In this document: positions 43,348-52,603 of the stretch, in pieces | Numbering within the stretch: the first letter of the stretch is position 1 | How the letters are laid out: every line of letters starts with the position of its first letter | DNA from: GCA-2709075 sp038146865 | GTDB taxonomy: Bacteria; Pseudomonadota; Alphaproteobacteria; MPNO01; UBA2964 | NCBI GenBank assembly: GCA_038146865.1 | Contig: JAYQSL010000006.1 | Coordinates: 248,001-312,000 of the forward strand | Length of the DNA stretch: 64,000 bases | Reading direction: 5' to 3' | Notes under the pieces: model-generated | The model's database searches: none | The model's input: the letters and a program-made list of their open reading frames with translations, nothing else | What the model was told of the DNA's origin: nothing | Position numbers and translations under genes: made by a program

Positions 43348-44616
43348 GTGGCTCAATTTTCCGAGAATTTTAGAAATCCAGGGTATACTAGCGCCCAAAC
43401 AATATCTGTCCTTACCGGCGCAAGCTTGATGCTCACGATGAGCATGGGCATGCGCCAGAGTTTCGGGCTCTTTGTCAATCCAGTTACACAAGATCTGGGG
43501 ATAACGGTTGCGGACTTTACGCTAGCAATTGCCTTGCAGAATCTTACTTGGGGCCTGAGCCAGCCCCTCATCGGTGCAATCGCGGACCGCCTCGGTTGCA
43601 GAATGATGACCATTCTGGGTTCTTTTTTATACGCGGCGGGGCTAGGTGTCACGATGGTGGCGACAGGACCTATAGGCCTATGGATAGGCCTTGGTGTAAT
43701 GGTGGGGCTGGCTCTGGCTTGCACTGGCCTAAGTCTAGCTCTGGCTGCGTCCGCGCGAGCGGTATCATCATTAAAACGCAGCGTTACCCTTGGCACTATC
43801 TCCGCTTTTGGCTCTATCGGCACCTTTATTGCTGCACCACTCGCCCAGGGGATGATCGACTCCGACGGATGGTTGTTTGCGATGGTCGGCTTCCTTGGAT
43901 TGTGCGCAGTTATGATCCCAGCAGCTTTTTTTACTGGAGCGGGAGATCAGGTCTTCAAAGATAAAATAGGTGATGGTCAAAATATTGACGCCGGCATCAA
44001 CATGTCTCTCAGGGAAGTTTTATTGGAGGCTTGGGAGCACAAAGGGTATGTGACCATGGCTGTCGCTTATTTTGTCTGTGGCCTACAATTGATCTTTATC
44101 GCAGCTCATCTACCCGTCTATCTTGAACTTTGCGGTCAATCGCCGGCCTTGGGTGCCCAGGCTCTTGCTGTGATAGGCGGTTTTAATGCGGTGGGATGCT
44201 ACGTTCTTGGCTGGTTAGGTGGAAAGTTTCCCAAACAGATTCTTTTGGGTGGAGTATATATATTACGGTCATCTTTTATCGTGGTTTATTTTTTGCTCCC
44301 TGCAACCCCCATGACCACTCTAATTTTTGCAGCTGTCATGGGTTTTCTTTGGCTCGGAGTTGCGCCACTGGTCACCGGGTTGGTATCTCAAATATTTGGC
44401 CTAAGAAACATGGCAACTCTAACCGGAATAGCATTTCTATGCCATCAAACTGGGTCCTTTATCGGCGCCTGGGGAGCCGGGCTTTTGTTTGATGCGATGG
44501 GAAATTATGACCTAGCTTGGCAGATTGGAGTCCTGATAGGCATAACTGCCGGGCTTTTCCAGGTATTCATGAATGACAAACCTACGCCCCGGATCGGTGG
44601 GACTGTAAAAGTATAA
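43348..44616 (+). CDS. MFS transporter, monocarboxylate/oxalate-formate porter-like
   Basis: 422 residues, twelve predicted membrane segments. The N-terminal MSMGMRQSFGLFVNPVTQDLG and LSQPLIGAIADRLG (the MFS loop 2-3 motif) are typical of the MCT/OFA-like group, with a central loop around 200-225. It starts at GTG. It is 5 bp after the dioxygenase beta gene, so it probably imports the aromatic substrate of that enzyme. The OFA family also includes oxalate/formate antiporters, and an oxalate island lies in the same window, but the operon context favours an aromatic acid. Confidence 0.83.
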   Translation: MAQFSENFRNPGYTSAQTISVLTGASLMLTMSMGMRQSFGLFVNPVTQDLGITVADFTLAIALQNLTWGLSQPLIGAIADRLGCRMMTILGSFLYAAGLGVTMVATGPIGLWIGLGVMVGLALACTGLSLALAASARAVSSLKRSVTLGTISAFGSIGTFIAAPLAQGMIDSDGWLFAMVGFLGLCAVMIPAAFFTGAGDQVFKDKIGDGQNIDAGINMSLREVLLEAWEHKGYVTMAVAYFVCGLQLIFIAAHLPVYLELCGQSPALGAQALAVIGGFNAVGCYVLGWLGGKFPKQILLGGVYILRSSFIVVYFLLPATPMTTLIFAAVMGFLWLGVAPLVTGLVSQIFGLRNMATLTGIAFLCHQTGSFIGAWGAGLLFDAMGNYDLAWQIGVLIGITAGLFQVFMNDKPTPRIGGTVKV

Positions 44617-44705
44617 ATTAACGGATCATAATCTCGTGATCTTTTACTGGATGGCCCAATAATTCATCAAATTCATACGTGGAAAGCACAAATTGGATAC
44701 GGTTT

Positions 44706-46034
44706 ATGAGTACTAAAAGAAAACTTCACTTCAACGCTTTTATGAGACCAGCCACCATCCACACGGGTGGCTGGAGATATCCCGGTGGCTTTGCTGATGC
44801 AAACTTTAACCTCAACCACATTATTCGGTTTATCCAGAAATTAGAGGAAGGAAAATTCGATACATTCTTTATGGCTGATCACCTTGCGTTGCTAAACATG
44901 CCAATTGAAGCGCTTAAGCGGTCAGCCACCCCAACTTCTTTTGAACCTATGACGCTTCTTTCTGCTCTCGCCATGGTCACCAAGAAAATAGGTCTCGTTG
45001 CAACATCATCAACAACTTATGATGCCCCGTATCATGTCGCGCGCCGGTTTGCCTCGCTTGATCACATCAGCGGAGGACGTTCGGGCTGGAACATTGTTAC
45101 AACCGCGAACCCCAATGCATCCAGAAATTTCGGGATAGAATTCCAAATGGAGCATGACGAAAGATACAGTAGAGCGAAAGAATTTTACGACGTCGTTACA
45201 GGTCTTTGGGATAGCTGGGAGGATGACGCATTCGTTCGCAACCAAAAAACTGGCATTTTTTTCGATACAGAAAAAATGCATATACTCAATCATCAAGGAA
45301 AATATTTAAAATCTCGCGGCCCCCTAAACATTGCCCGCCCTATCCAGGGATGGCCGGTTATCGTCCAAGCAGGCGCATCAAACGCTGGACGCCAACTAGC
45401 TGCAGAAACAGCTGAAGTAGTATTCACGTCTCAGCCTACGATCGATCATGCTCGAGAATTTTACTCAGACGTAAAGGGCCGCATGAAACAAATCGGTCGT
45501 AACCCTAGGCACATGCACATCCTACCTGCTTGCATGGTCATCATTGCCAATTCGCTGGAGGAGGCAAAGGAAAGACGAGCTAAACTAGACTCACTCGTTC
45601 ACTTTGAAAGTGCGATAGCATCTTTGTCCATCGCCCTCGGTACTGATGCATCTGTATTTGACCCCGACGGGATGCTACCCGATATACCAGAGACAAATGC
45701 TGGACAATCAAGTAGAGAAAAAGCAATTCGAATAGCCAAGGAGGAGGGTCTTACAGTCCGACAACTAGCCCAGAGGATTGGTGGTCACTCGAGCCTCTGT
45801 CTTATGGGACCGCCCGAGCTAGTAGCTGATCAGATGGAGGAGTGGCTTTCCACTGGGGGGGCAGATGGATTTACAATACAATTCCCATATTTACCCCAAG
45901 GCCTCGATGATTTCGTCGAAAAACTAGTTCCCATTCTCCAAAAAAGAGGAATTTATCGAGAAGATTATGAAGGTAACACTTTGAGAGAAAATCTTGGGCT
46001 TCCGCGCCCGGAAAATCAGTTTCTATCTGCCTGA
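44706..46034 (+). CDS. NtaA/SnaA/DszA-type flavin-dependent monooxygenase (second copy)
   Basis: 442 residues from the ATG at 44706; a GTG nine codons upstream has no ribosome binding site. Luciferase-like fold of the NtaA branch: KRKLHFNAFMRP, GKFDTFFMADHLAL, SSTTYDAPYHVARRFASLDHISGGRSGWNIVT, HDERYSRAKEF, GWPVIVQAGASNAG and DDFVEKLVPILQKRGIYREDYEG-TLRENLG at the end. It is only a distant relative of the copy at 37827. It is likely the last gene of the Rieske-MFS transcript (89-bp gap). No flavin reductase gene is close by. The substrate is unknown. Confidence 0.83.
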   Translation: MSTKRKLHFNAFMRPATIHTGGWRYPGGFADANFNLNHIIRFIQKLEEGKFDTFFMADHLALLNMPIEALKRSATPTSFEPMTLLSALAMVTKKIGLVATSSTTYDAPYHVARRFASLDHISGGRSGWNIVTTANPNASRNFGIEFQMEHDERYSRAKEFYDVVTGLWDSWEDDAFVRNQKTGIFFDTEKMHILNHQGKYLKSRGPLNIARPIQGWPVIVQAGASNAGRQLAAETAEVVFTSQPTIDHAREFYSDVKGRMKQIGRNPRHMHILPACMVIIANSLEEAKERRAKLDSLVHFESAIASLSIALGTDASVFDPDGMLPDIPETNAGQSSREKAIRIAKEEGLTVRQLAQRIGGHSSLCLMGPPELVADQMEEWLSTGGADGFTIQFPYLPQGLDDFVEKLVPILQKRGIYREDYEGNTLRENLGLPRPENQFLSA

Positions 46035-46078
46035 GAAAAACCACTAAATTTTCCCAGCCGATCCACGATTATTGTCAT

Positions 46079-46942
46079 TTACTTTACAGGGTTTTCATCC
46101 AGCACTGTCATCCTGCGCAAAAGTCTGGACTCTTTGGGATTATAATAAGTTCTAGCATGTGCAGTGCAACGATTATCCCAAAGAACTAGGTCCCCTACTT
46201 TCCAAACATGCTCATACACATTTGTCGGATCCTCTATCATCTCAAAAAGATAATTCAAAATCTCGTCGCTTTCATTAGCCCCCAAGCCTTCGATAAACAT
46301 CGTCATCTGGCGATTTACAAATAAAGATTTTCGCCCTGTTTCAGGATGTGTCCGAACGATAGGGTGAAGAAATTGCGGGCCATTCGGATCGATGGTTTCC
46401 GGTCTTGTAGTAGCGTTAGCCTGGTAATCGAAATAATTCAGAGCCCGCAAACCCTCGATGCGCATTTTCCAATCATCGCTCAGTCCCTCGTAAGCCTTTA
46501 TTAAATTGCTAAATCGGGTGTTCCCTCCCTCATCCGGAATAGTTACAGCGTATAAAGTTGAGGCCTTTGAAGGACGTTCAGTATAACACTGGTCGATGTG
46601 AAACATCATTTCGCCTTGTTGCACTGCAGTTGGTCGTGATGAGTCTTCGGCATTCGCCACCCACAAAGCATGCGACTTAGTATTGCCCGATGTTCTATAC
46701 ACTTTGGAACGTAAACCAGCTAAGTTTCCAAAAATTTTACAAAATCGTTCTTGATGCTGTTCCTCGATATTCTGGTCACGAATAACCAACACAAGATAAT
46801 CTCTCCATACGGATCGAAGCATTTCCTCAACTTTTTCAGAGATTGAACTTCGCAAGTCAATGCCCGTGATTGCTGCGCCACCTGCATTAGACAGAGGACG
46901 AACCTGCGGAGTAAGTTGGGTTACGGTAGCAAAGTCGTTCAT
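46079..46942 (-). CDS. TauD/TfdA-family Fe(II)/2-oxoglutarate dioxygenase
   Basis: 287 residues from the ATG at 46942. The facial triad is H115 and D117 (FHIDQCY) with H262 (CTAHAR), and Arg273 or Arg276 (ESRLLRR) binds 2-oxoglutarate. The fold start PLSNAGGAAITGIDL and VLVIRDQNI are typical. These enzymes hydroxylate a substrate next to a heteroatom, releasing sulfite from taurine or cleaving aryl-ether acids such as 2,4-D. It converges on the NtaA-like gene and may be part of the same peripheral catabolism. Substrate not predictable. It is the last accessory-type gene before the core genome region. Confidence 0.83.
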   Translation of the reverse strand: MNDFATVTQLTPQVRPLSNAGGAAITGIDLRSSISEKVEEMLRSVWRDYLVLVIRDQNIEEQHQERFCKIFGNLAGLRSKVYRTSGNTKSHALWVANAEDSSRPTAVQQGEMMFHIDQCYTERPSKASTLYAVTIPDEGGNTRFSNLIKAYEGLSDDWKMRIEGLRALNYFDYQANATTRPETIDPNGPQFLHPIVRTHPETGRKSLFVNRQMTMFIEGLGANESDEILNYLFEMIEDPTNVYEHVWKVGDLVLWDNRCTAHARTYYNPKESRLLRRMTVLDENPVK

Positions 46943-47053
46943 AGCTAGGCCTAAAAAGAATGATTTCCTCAATGCGAGAAGTTTGTCATAAGTCGCCTAA
47001 AAAACAAGAAATAGAAGTCGAGTTTATCAATTCAGGCGGCCGTGTATCGGTAA

Positions 47054-48202
47054 TTAATCAATAAAATCACCGCGACGACTGATTTGGACATCGCGGTGCA
47101 CATTAGCTGACATCAAGAATCCAAATCCAATCATGAGCGAAAGCATCGAGGTTCCTCCATACGAAACAAGGGGTAAAGGCACCCCAACCACGGGAACTAG
47201 ACCCATGACCATGGCCATATTTATAAAGGCATAGAAAAAAAGTACGCTGATAATGCCTGCACAGACCAGCCTGCCAAATTGATTCCGTACTCGATAGGAA
47301 ATAAAAAAACCATAACCGATCAGCAACGTATATAGGCCCAAAAGCGCCAAACTCCCGACCAGACCAAACTCCTCAGCAAACATCGTAAATATAAAATCTG
47401 TCTGCTTTTCAGGCAAAAAACTCAAGTGGCTCTGGGTCCCAGCAAGCAACCCTTTCCCAAAAATACCCCCTGACCCGAGTGCAATTTTTGATTGAATAAT
47501 ATGATACCCAGCCCCAAGAGGATCAGATTCTGGATCTAGAAATGTTAAGACACGACGCTTTTGATATTCATGTAAGAGGGACCAAGCAACAGGCAAAAAG
47601 ACCAACGCAGTGAGCCCTGCTAGGAGAAATTTCCATAATCTTACCCCCGCAAGAAAAAATACCACTAGTGCAGTTAAACCAAGCATAACAGCGGTCCCCA
47701 GATCCGGCTGACGAAGCACTAAGCCAACCGGTATCGCTATCAGCAATACAGGAGTTAGAAGCCAACGAATACTTTTTAATTCAGATAGGGTGATACCATG
47801 AAAGTATCTTGCCAGGGCGAGAACCATTGCTATTTTCATAATCTCGGATGGTTGCAACTGCACAAATTTGAGATCGATCCAGCGTTGGGCTCCCATTCCA
47901 ATTACACCCTTTAATTCAACTGCCACCAACAGAGCTAATGATAGGAAGTAAATGAAATAAGAATATCTCAACCAAATTCGTATATCCGTAACTGCGACCA
48001 AAAGCAGAATACCCATTCCAAACATAAAACGAGTAAGCTGTCTTGATGCCCAGGGCTCCCAATTGCCGTTTCCAGCAGAATACAGCATGCAGAAACCTAC
48101 TCCAGCAAGTAAGCAGAGAATAAAAAGCAAGGGCCAACTGACCATTTTTAACTTTTGACCCAAACTTATATTATCTGGGGAATATGCAGCCCTAGAAACC
48201 AT
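47054..48202 (-). CDS. rodA: Peptidoglycan glycosyltransferase RodA
   Basis: 382-residue SEDS-family membrane protein with about ten transmembrane segments. Characteristic blocks: GVGFCMLYSAGNG near 35, FVQLQPSEIMKIAMVLALARYFH, RQPDLGTAVML with the catalytic Asp, FGKGLLAGTQSHLSFLPEKQTDFIFT and PLVSYGGTSMLSLMIGFG. It polymerises glycan strands for lateral wall growth together with the penicillin-binding protein encoded 2 bp upstream. Last gene of the leftward mreBCD-mrdA-rodA cluster. Confidence 0.96.
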   Translation of the reverse strand: MVSRAAYSPDNISLGQKLKMVSWPLLFILCLLAGVGFCMLYSAGNGNWEPWASRQLTRFMFGMGILLLVAVTDIRIWLRYSYFIYFLSLALLVAVELKGVIGMGAQRWIDLKFVQLQPSEIMKIAMVLALARYFHGITLSELKSIRWLLTPVLLIAIPVGLVLRQPDLGTAVMLGLTALVVFFLAGVRLWKFLLAGLTALVFLPVAWSLLHEYQKRRVLTFLDPESDPLGAGYHIIQSKIALGSGGIFGKGLLAGTQSHLSFLPEKQTDFIFTMFAEEFGLVGSLALLGLYTLLIGYGFFISYRVRNQFGRLVCAGIISVLFFYAFINMAMVMGLVPVVGVPLPLVSYGGTSMLSLMIGFGFLMSANVHRDVQISRRGDFID

Positions 48203-48204
48203 AT

Positions 48205-50058
48205 TTAATTTGTTTTACCGGACGTGGTTAATAGATCGCGCTTAAAGGCTTCTTCCAATATGTCACGAGCCACCGGGGCGGCGACCTTAGATCCACTGCC
48301 GCCGTGCTCAACAATTACGGAAATGGCTAATTTGGGTTTTTTTATCGGTGCAAATGCGACAAAAAGAGAGTGGTCGCGGTCTTTCCAAGGGAGCTCTTCG
48401 TTTTTAATGATACCTGTCTCACGTTCCTCTGAACTAATACGGCGCACTTGAGAGGTTCCAGTTTTACCCGCCATAGAGAGTTTTCTCTCAGAGATCCTCG
48501 CCCCCCAACCGGTCCCGCGCGGCGTGTTGACCGCTGCATCCATACCATTTTTTATGACCTCTAAATGACTCGGGTTTATCTTTAGTTTCGAGGGCAGGGG
48601 CTTCTCTATCAATCTTATCTTATCGCCAGAGACCAGAGCACGCAGAAGATGCGGCTTTATCTCGCGTCCAGTTGCCAACCTCGCTGTCATGACCGCGAGC
48701 TGAAGAGGCGTCGATAAAACAAAACCTTGACCTATACCAGCCAAAATAGTCTCTCCACCCTGCCAAGGCTTACCCAATATTTTTTTCTTCCAAGATCGCG
48801 TCGGCACCAAGCCGACTTTCTCCCCAGGAAGACCTATACCTGTCAGATTCCCAAGCCCCAAAATGCCAGCCATCTTTGCAATACGCTCAATACCAACCCT
48901 ATTGGCCAGTTCATAAAAATAAACATCACAACTTTGCTGAAGGGCTCGTTTCATATTCATAGAGCCATGTCCATTCTTAGCCCAGCAATGAAATTTACCC
49001 ATACCGAGTGTGAAGTGACCTGGGCAAAAAATAGTATTTCGGGGGCCAATTAAATTATATTTTAATGCTGCCAGGGCGACGAGCATTTTAAAAGTAGAGC
49101 CTGGGGCATAGACCCCCGAAATTGATTTGTTGATCAAAGGCTCATATTTGTTTCCTTTAATTGCTTCCCAGCCTTCTCGACTAAGTCCTTTATTAAAATC
49201 ATTGGGGTTATAGCCGGGTACAGAGCACAACGTTAAAATATCGCCTCTCTCGACATCCAATACCACCGCGGCCGCACTTTTAAGTGAAGACAAACGTTTT
49301 CTAGCAAACCGTTGTAGGTTGAGATCAATTGTCAACACAACGTCTTCTCCAGCGACACCCTCTTTTCTCTCAAGCTCTCTGATCACACGACCTAAAGCAT
49401 TGACCTCAAGCTGAGTGTTACCCGCTTTTCCGCGCAAAGTTAAATCAAACTGCCTCTCAATACCTGTTTTTCCAACACGAAAACCTGGCAACTCGAGCAA
49501 TGGATCTCTGTCCCTTGAACCTGGCGGCGGTGGAGCGACGTAACCCAGTAAGTGTGAAACTTCCTCCCCATGAGGATATTCCCTTGTTTGATCGGCGTTG
49601 ATTGATATTCCAGGTAGATCAGGAGCATTTACCTCTATTTTTGCGACCATTTCCCAATCCAAGTTATCCTTTAAAGTCACAGGAACAAAACTTCGCCGGC
49701 GGCGGGTCTCCATTAAAATTCTTTGAACATCTAAAGGACCGGTTCCCGCAAGCTTGACGAAATTCCTGAGGGTATTCTCAACATCCTCCGTCTGCTCTGA
49801 TGTAAGAACAGCCCTATAAATCATTCGGTTTACAGCTAAAGGCTGACCATTACGATCGAATATTCTTCCCCTTGGAGGGGCTAATAATTTCATATTTATA
49901 CGATTATCATCTGCAAGGGTTTTAAATCGATCCGCCTCTAACACTTGAAGCTGGTAAAGTCGCCCTCCAAGAACTCCGACCAAACCAAGTTGAGCACCGG
50001 CCAAGATTAAGGTGCGGCGGGTGAACTGCTTACGACGTTCGGAGTCTTCCCGATGCAT
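48205..50058 (-). CDS. mrdA: Penicillin-binding protein 2 (elongasome transpeptidase)
   Basis: 617 residues: short cytoplasmic N-terminus, one membrane anchor (about 14-30), a dimerisation domain, then the transpeptidase domain with the SxxK motif S321-T-F-K324, the SxN-like SCD in QQSCDVYFY and the KTGTS motif. It crosslinks peptidoglycan during elongation. It directly abuts mreD and precedes rodA by 2 bp, the normal order. Symbol mrdA (also pbpA). Confidence 0.96.
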   Translation of the reverse strand: MHREDSERRKQFTRRTLILAGAQLGLVGVLGGRLYQLQVLEADRFKTLADDNRINMKLLAPPRGRIFDRNGQPLAVNRMIYRAVLTSEQTEDVENTLRNFVKLAGTGPLDVQRILMETRRRRSFVPVTLKDNLDWEMVAKIEVNAPDLPGISINADQTREYPHGEEVSHLLGYVAPPPPGSRDRDPLLELPGFRVGKTGIERQFDLTLRGKAGNTQLEVNALGRVIRELERKEGVAGEDVVLTIDLNLQRFARKRLSSLKSAAAVVLDVERGDILTLCSVPGYNPNDFNKGLSREGWEAIKGNKYEPLINKSISGVYAPGSTFKMLVALAALKYNLIGPRNTIFCPGHFTLGMGKFHCWAKNGHGSMNMKRALQQSCDVYFYELANRVGIERIAKMAGILGLGNLTGIGLPGEKVGLVPTRSWKKKILGKPWQGGETILAGIGQGFVLSTPLQLAVMTARLATGREIKPHLLRALVSGDKIRLIEKPLPSKLKINPSHLEVIKNGMDAAVNTPRGTGWGARISERKLSMAGKTGTSQVRRISSEERETGIIKNEELPWKDRDHSLFVAFAPIKKPKLAISVIVEHGGSGSKVAAPVARDILEEAFKRDLLTTSGKTN

Positions 50059-50574
50059 CTAGCTTACCCTGTAAACTTTCCGGCTAATCCATATCAACAA
50101 AGCCGCCCCGAAAGGAAATAATGCCACCGTCAATATTGAATGAAATAGAACTGAAACTAGATCTAAAAGCTCGCCGTACCATAGTGAACAAGCTAGCCAA
50201 CCCACGAAGCTCGTCCCAAAGACCACTAATGAAAATCCTACCCAAAGAGGCAAAAAAGTCGTTCCTCTAAGGCGCTTGCTATAGATACCGAGCAATACTC
50301 TTGCGACTAAAAATATCAGAGCGAACATCCCAGCAGGTGTGCCAGCTAAAAAATCATAAAATAAACCCACCAAGAAAGTAGTAACTGGATGTAAAAGTTC
50401 TGGCTTATAAACAGACCAATAAAACAATCCGATTAAACTCAAATTAATTGCGATCCCACCATAATGAGGCAAATACAACGGCGGAACTGACATCAGCACC
50501 AACACTATCATGGTCATCAAAGGAACTTGGTGTCGAGCAGTATTCTCAACAAAGTTTAAAAGGTTACTAAGCAC
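50059..50574 (-). CDS. mreD: Rod shape-determining protein MreD
   Basis: 171-residue hydrophobic protein with about five membrane segments, of the length and position usual for MreD between mreC and mrdA. Sequence conservation in this family is low, so context carries much of the assignment; PVTTFLVGLFYDFLAGTPAGMFALIFL is a typical MreD block. It starts at GTG with GGAG 7 nt upstream. It links the MreBC scaffold to the elongasome. Confidence 0.9.
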   Translation of the reverse strand: MLSNLLNFVENTARHQVPLMTMIVLVLMSVPPLYLPHYGGIAINLSLIGLFYWSVYKPELLHPVTTFLVGLFYDFLAGTPAGMFALIFLVARVLLGIYSKRLRGTTFLPLWVGFSLVVFGTSFVGWLACSLWYGELLDLVSVLFHSILTVALFPFGAALLIWISRKVYRVS

Positions 50575-50607
50575 CTTCTTGCTCCATTCAAAAAGCCAAT
50601 TTCCTTA

Positions 50608-51474
50608 TCAATTTAGATCCGGGGAGATAATTTTATCGCGAACCACCACTCGCACATACTCCAGTCGATCCAGCCTCGCAAAAGTTGAAATAAGAACGTT
50701 TCCATCACCTGCATTTAAAATAGTTCCCACGGGCAAACCGGCGGGCAAAACACCTCCATGACCCGAGGTAACCACCCTGTCTCCCTCGGTTAAATCCGCA
50801 GATGCAGGCAAAAATAAAAGCTTTGGCTGACCAGCATTGGTTCCCGTTAGGATTGCCCTATCCCGCGATGATTCAACCAGCACAGGAACGCGGGAATTTA
50901 TATCTGTAATCAACAAAATCCGCGCTGAATTTTTACCAACTGCAATTACCCGACCGATTAACCCCTCACCCGAAATGACCGCATTACCCTTTTTTATGCC
51001 GCGATCGGTCCCAACATTGATAATTAAAGTACGAACAAAGGGGCCGGCCGCGTCGCCAATTACTCTGGCCGTAATTTGAGATGGGGGCAGATCGCCAGTA
51101 TATCCTAAGAGAGTTTTCAATGCCTTATTTTGAGCTCTTAAATCGCGAGCAATCATTTTCCAGTCGTTTAGCCTTTCATTTTCTGCTCTAAGAACCGAAT
51201 TATCCTTATGCAATTGCGATAGATTATCTAGACCCTGGAGGACCTGATTAATTGACGCTGCTGGCCTCGATATAAAATCAAGTATTGGCGAAAATATATC
51301 TGCTATCACCACTGAAGTCTTCTCAATGGTAGCGCTTTCATTCTTATCTAATACCATAAAGCTAATGGCAGCCGATATTAGAATAAAAATTAGAGATTTA
51401 TGGACCATTGCCCTCAGAGGAAAGGAGAGCCTGATCAGACGTGATCCATGCTTAAATTTAGAGTTAATCCTCAT
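50608..51474 (-). CDS. mreC: Rod shape-determining protein MreC
   Basis: About 288 residues from the ATG at 51474. One membrane anchor (about 25-45), a coiled-coil stretch (about 80-110, LRAENERLNDWKMIARDLRAQN region), then the beta-barrel domains with ARVIGDAAGPFVRTLIIN, GLIGRVI and VVTSGHGGVLPAGLPVG. Periplasmic scaffold that recruits the transpeptidase. It lies between mreB and mreD on the same strand. Confidence 0.94.
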   Translation of the reverse strand: MRINSKFKHGSRLIRLSFPLRAMVHKSLIFILISAAISFMVLDKNESATIEKTSVVIADIFSPILDFISRPAASINQVLQGLDNLSQLHKDNSVLRAENERLNDWKMIARDLRAQNKALKTLLGYTGDLPPSQITARVIGDAAGPFVRTLIINVGTDRGIKKGNAVISGEGLIGRVIAVGKNSARILLITDINSRVPVLVESSRDRAILTGTNAGQPKLLFLPASADLTEGDRVVTSGHGGVLPAGLPVGTILNAGDGNVLISTFARLDRLEYVRVVVRDKIISPDLN

Positions 51475-51520
51475 AATCAATTAAATTCGAGTGAAAAAAC
51501 ACTCTAAAGCCATCAGGCTC

Positions 51521-52561
51521 TCAACTAGAGCTGGAAAAAACATTAGTCCATTGCTTCATATCTTCAAGGCAATGACCGGTTCCCAAGGCAACACACGATA
51601 GAGGATCCTCAGCAATCGAAACAGGCAAACCAGTTGCATGCCTGAGGACCAGATCTAGATTGCCGAGGAGAGCTCCCCCACCTGTCAAAACAATTCCCTT
51701 ATCTACAATATCAGCAGCCAACTCAGGCGCGGTATGTTCCAGCGCAACTTTGACAGCATCTATTATCGCTCCGACCGGTTCAGCAAGGCTCTCAGCGGCT
51801 TGCCTTTCAGACATAATTACTTCTTTCGGGACCCCATTCAAGAGATCCCGCCCTTTTATTTCTATTGTCTTACCTTCACCATCAGCGGGGATACTAGCAG
51901 AACCTATCTCTTTTTTGATCCGCTCAGAACTACTCTCCCCTACTAAGAGATTATGGTTCCTTCGGACATAAGCCGCGATCGCCTCATCCATTGCATCACC
52001 ACCTACCCGGACAGAGCGTGAATAAACAAGTCCACCAAGAGATAAAACAGCTACCTCAGTCGTCCCGCCTCCGATATCTACAACCATCGACCCCGTGGGC
52101 TCGGCGACCGGAAGCCCCGCTCCTATGGCCGCGGCCATTGGCTCCTCAAGAACATGAACTCTGTGTGCTCCTGCAGAAAGCGTAGAGTCTTCGATAGCTC
52201 GCCGTTCCACTGCGGTAGAACCAGAGGGCACAGCAACAACAATTTCAGGGCTCACGAAGGTTCTTCGATTATGCACTTTTCTTATGAAGTGCTTTATCAT
52301 CTCCTCTGCCACCTCGAAATCAGCGATAACGCCATCTCTGAGCGGTCGGATCGCAAGAATGTTACCAGGCGTTCTTCCCAACATTAACTTGGCTTCATCA
52401 CCCACGGCGAGAACTTGCTTTTTACCCCTTGTTTCACTTATCGCGACAACCGAGGGCTCATCAAGAACTATGCCCCGACCTTTAACATAGACCAGAGTAT
52501 TTGCCGTTCCTAAATCAATGGCCATGTCCGCAGAGAATATGGCCCGAAGTTTCGAGAACAT
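51521..52561 (-). CDS. mreB: Cell shape-determining actin homologue MreB
   Basis: 346 residues. Actin-fold phosphate loops are clear: MAIDLGTANTLVYVKGRG at 14-31, VVDIGGGTTEVAVLSLGG near 160 and VLTGGGALL near 292, plus EEPMAAAIGAGLPV. It forms membrane filaments that guide wall synthesis. GAGGGG precedes the ATG by 9 nt. First gene of the shape cluster, 42 bp downstream of leuA on the same strand, so read-through is possible. Confidence 0.97.
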   Translation of the reverse strand: MFSKLRAIFSADMAIDLGTANTLVYVKGRGIVLDEPSVVAISETRGKKQVLAVGDEAKLMLGRTPGNILAIRPLRDGVIADFEVAEEMIKHFIRKVHNRRTFVSPEIVVAVPSGSTAVERRAIEDSTLSAGAHRVHVLEEPMAAAIGAGLPVAEPTGSMVVDIGGGTTEVAVLSLGGLVYSRSVRVGGDAMDEAIAAYVRRNHNLLVGESSSERIKKEIGSASIPADGEGKTIEIKGRDLLNGVPKEVIMSERQAAESLAEPVGAIIDAVKVALEHTAPELAADIVDKGIVLTGGGALLGNLDLVLRHATGLPVSIAEDPLSCVALGTGHCLEDMKQWTNVFSSSS

Positions 52562-52603
52562 TTTTAGCTACCCCTCATAAAATTCATTCATGTCGCAACC
52601 TTT

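Noticed and set aside
43353..43823. Long antisense ORF inside the MFS gene
   Set aside because: It is a shadow frame of a well-supported membrane protein gene. Similar shadows over the CoA ligase (1153-1605) and fhs (23809-24189) were rejected for the same reason.
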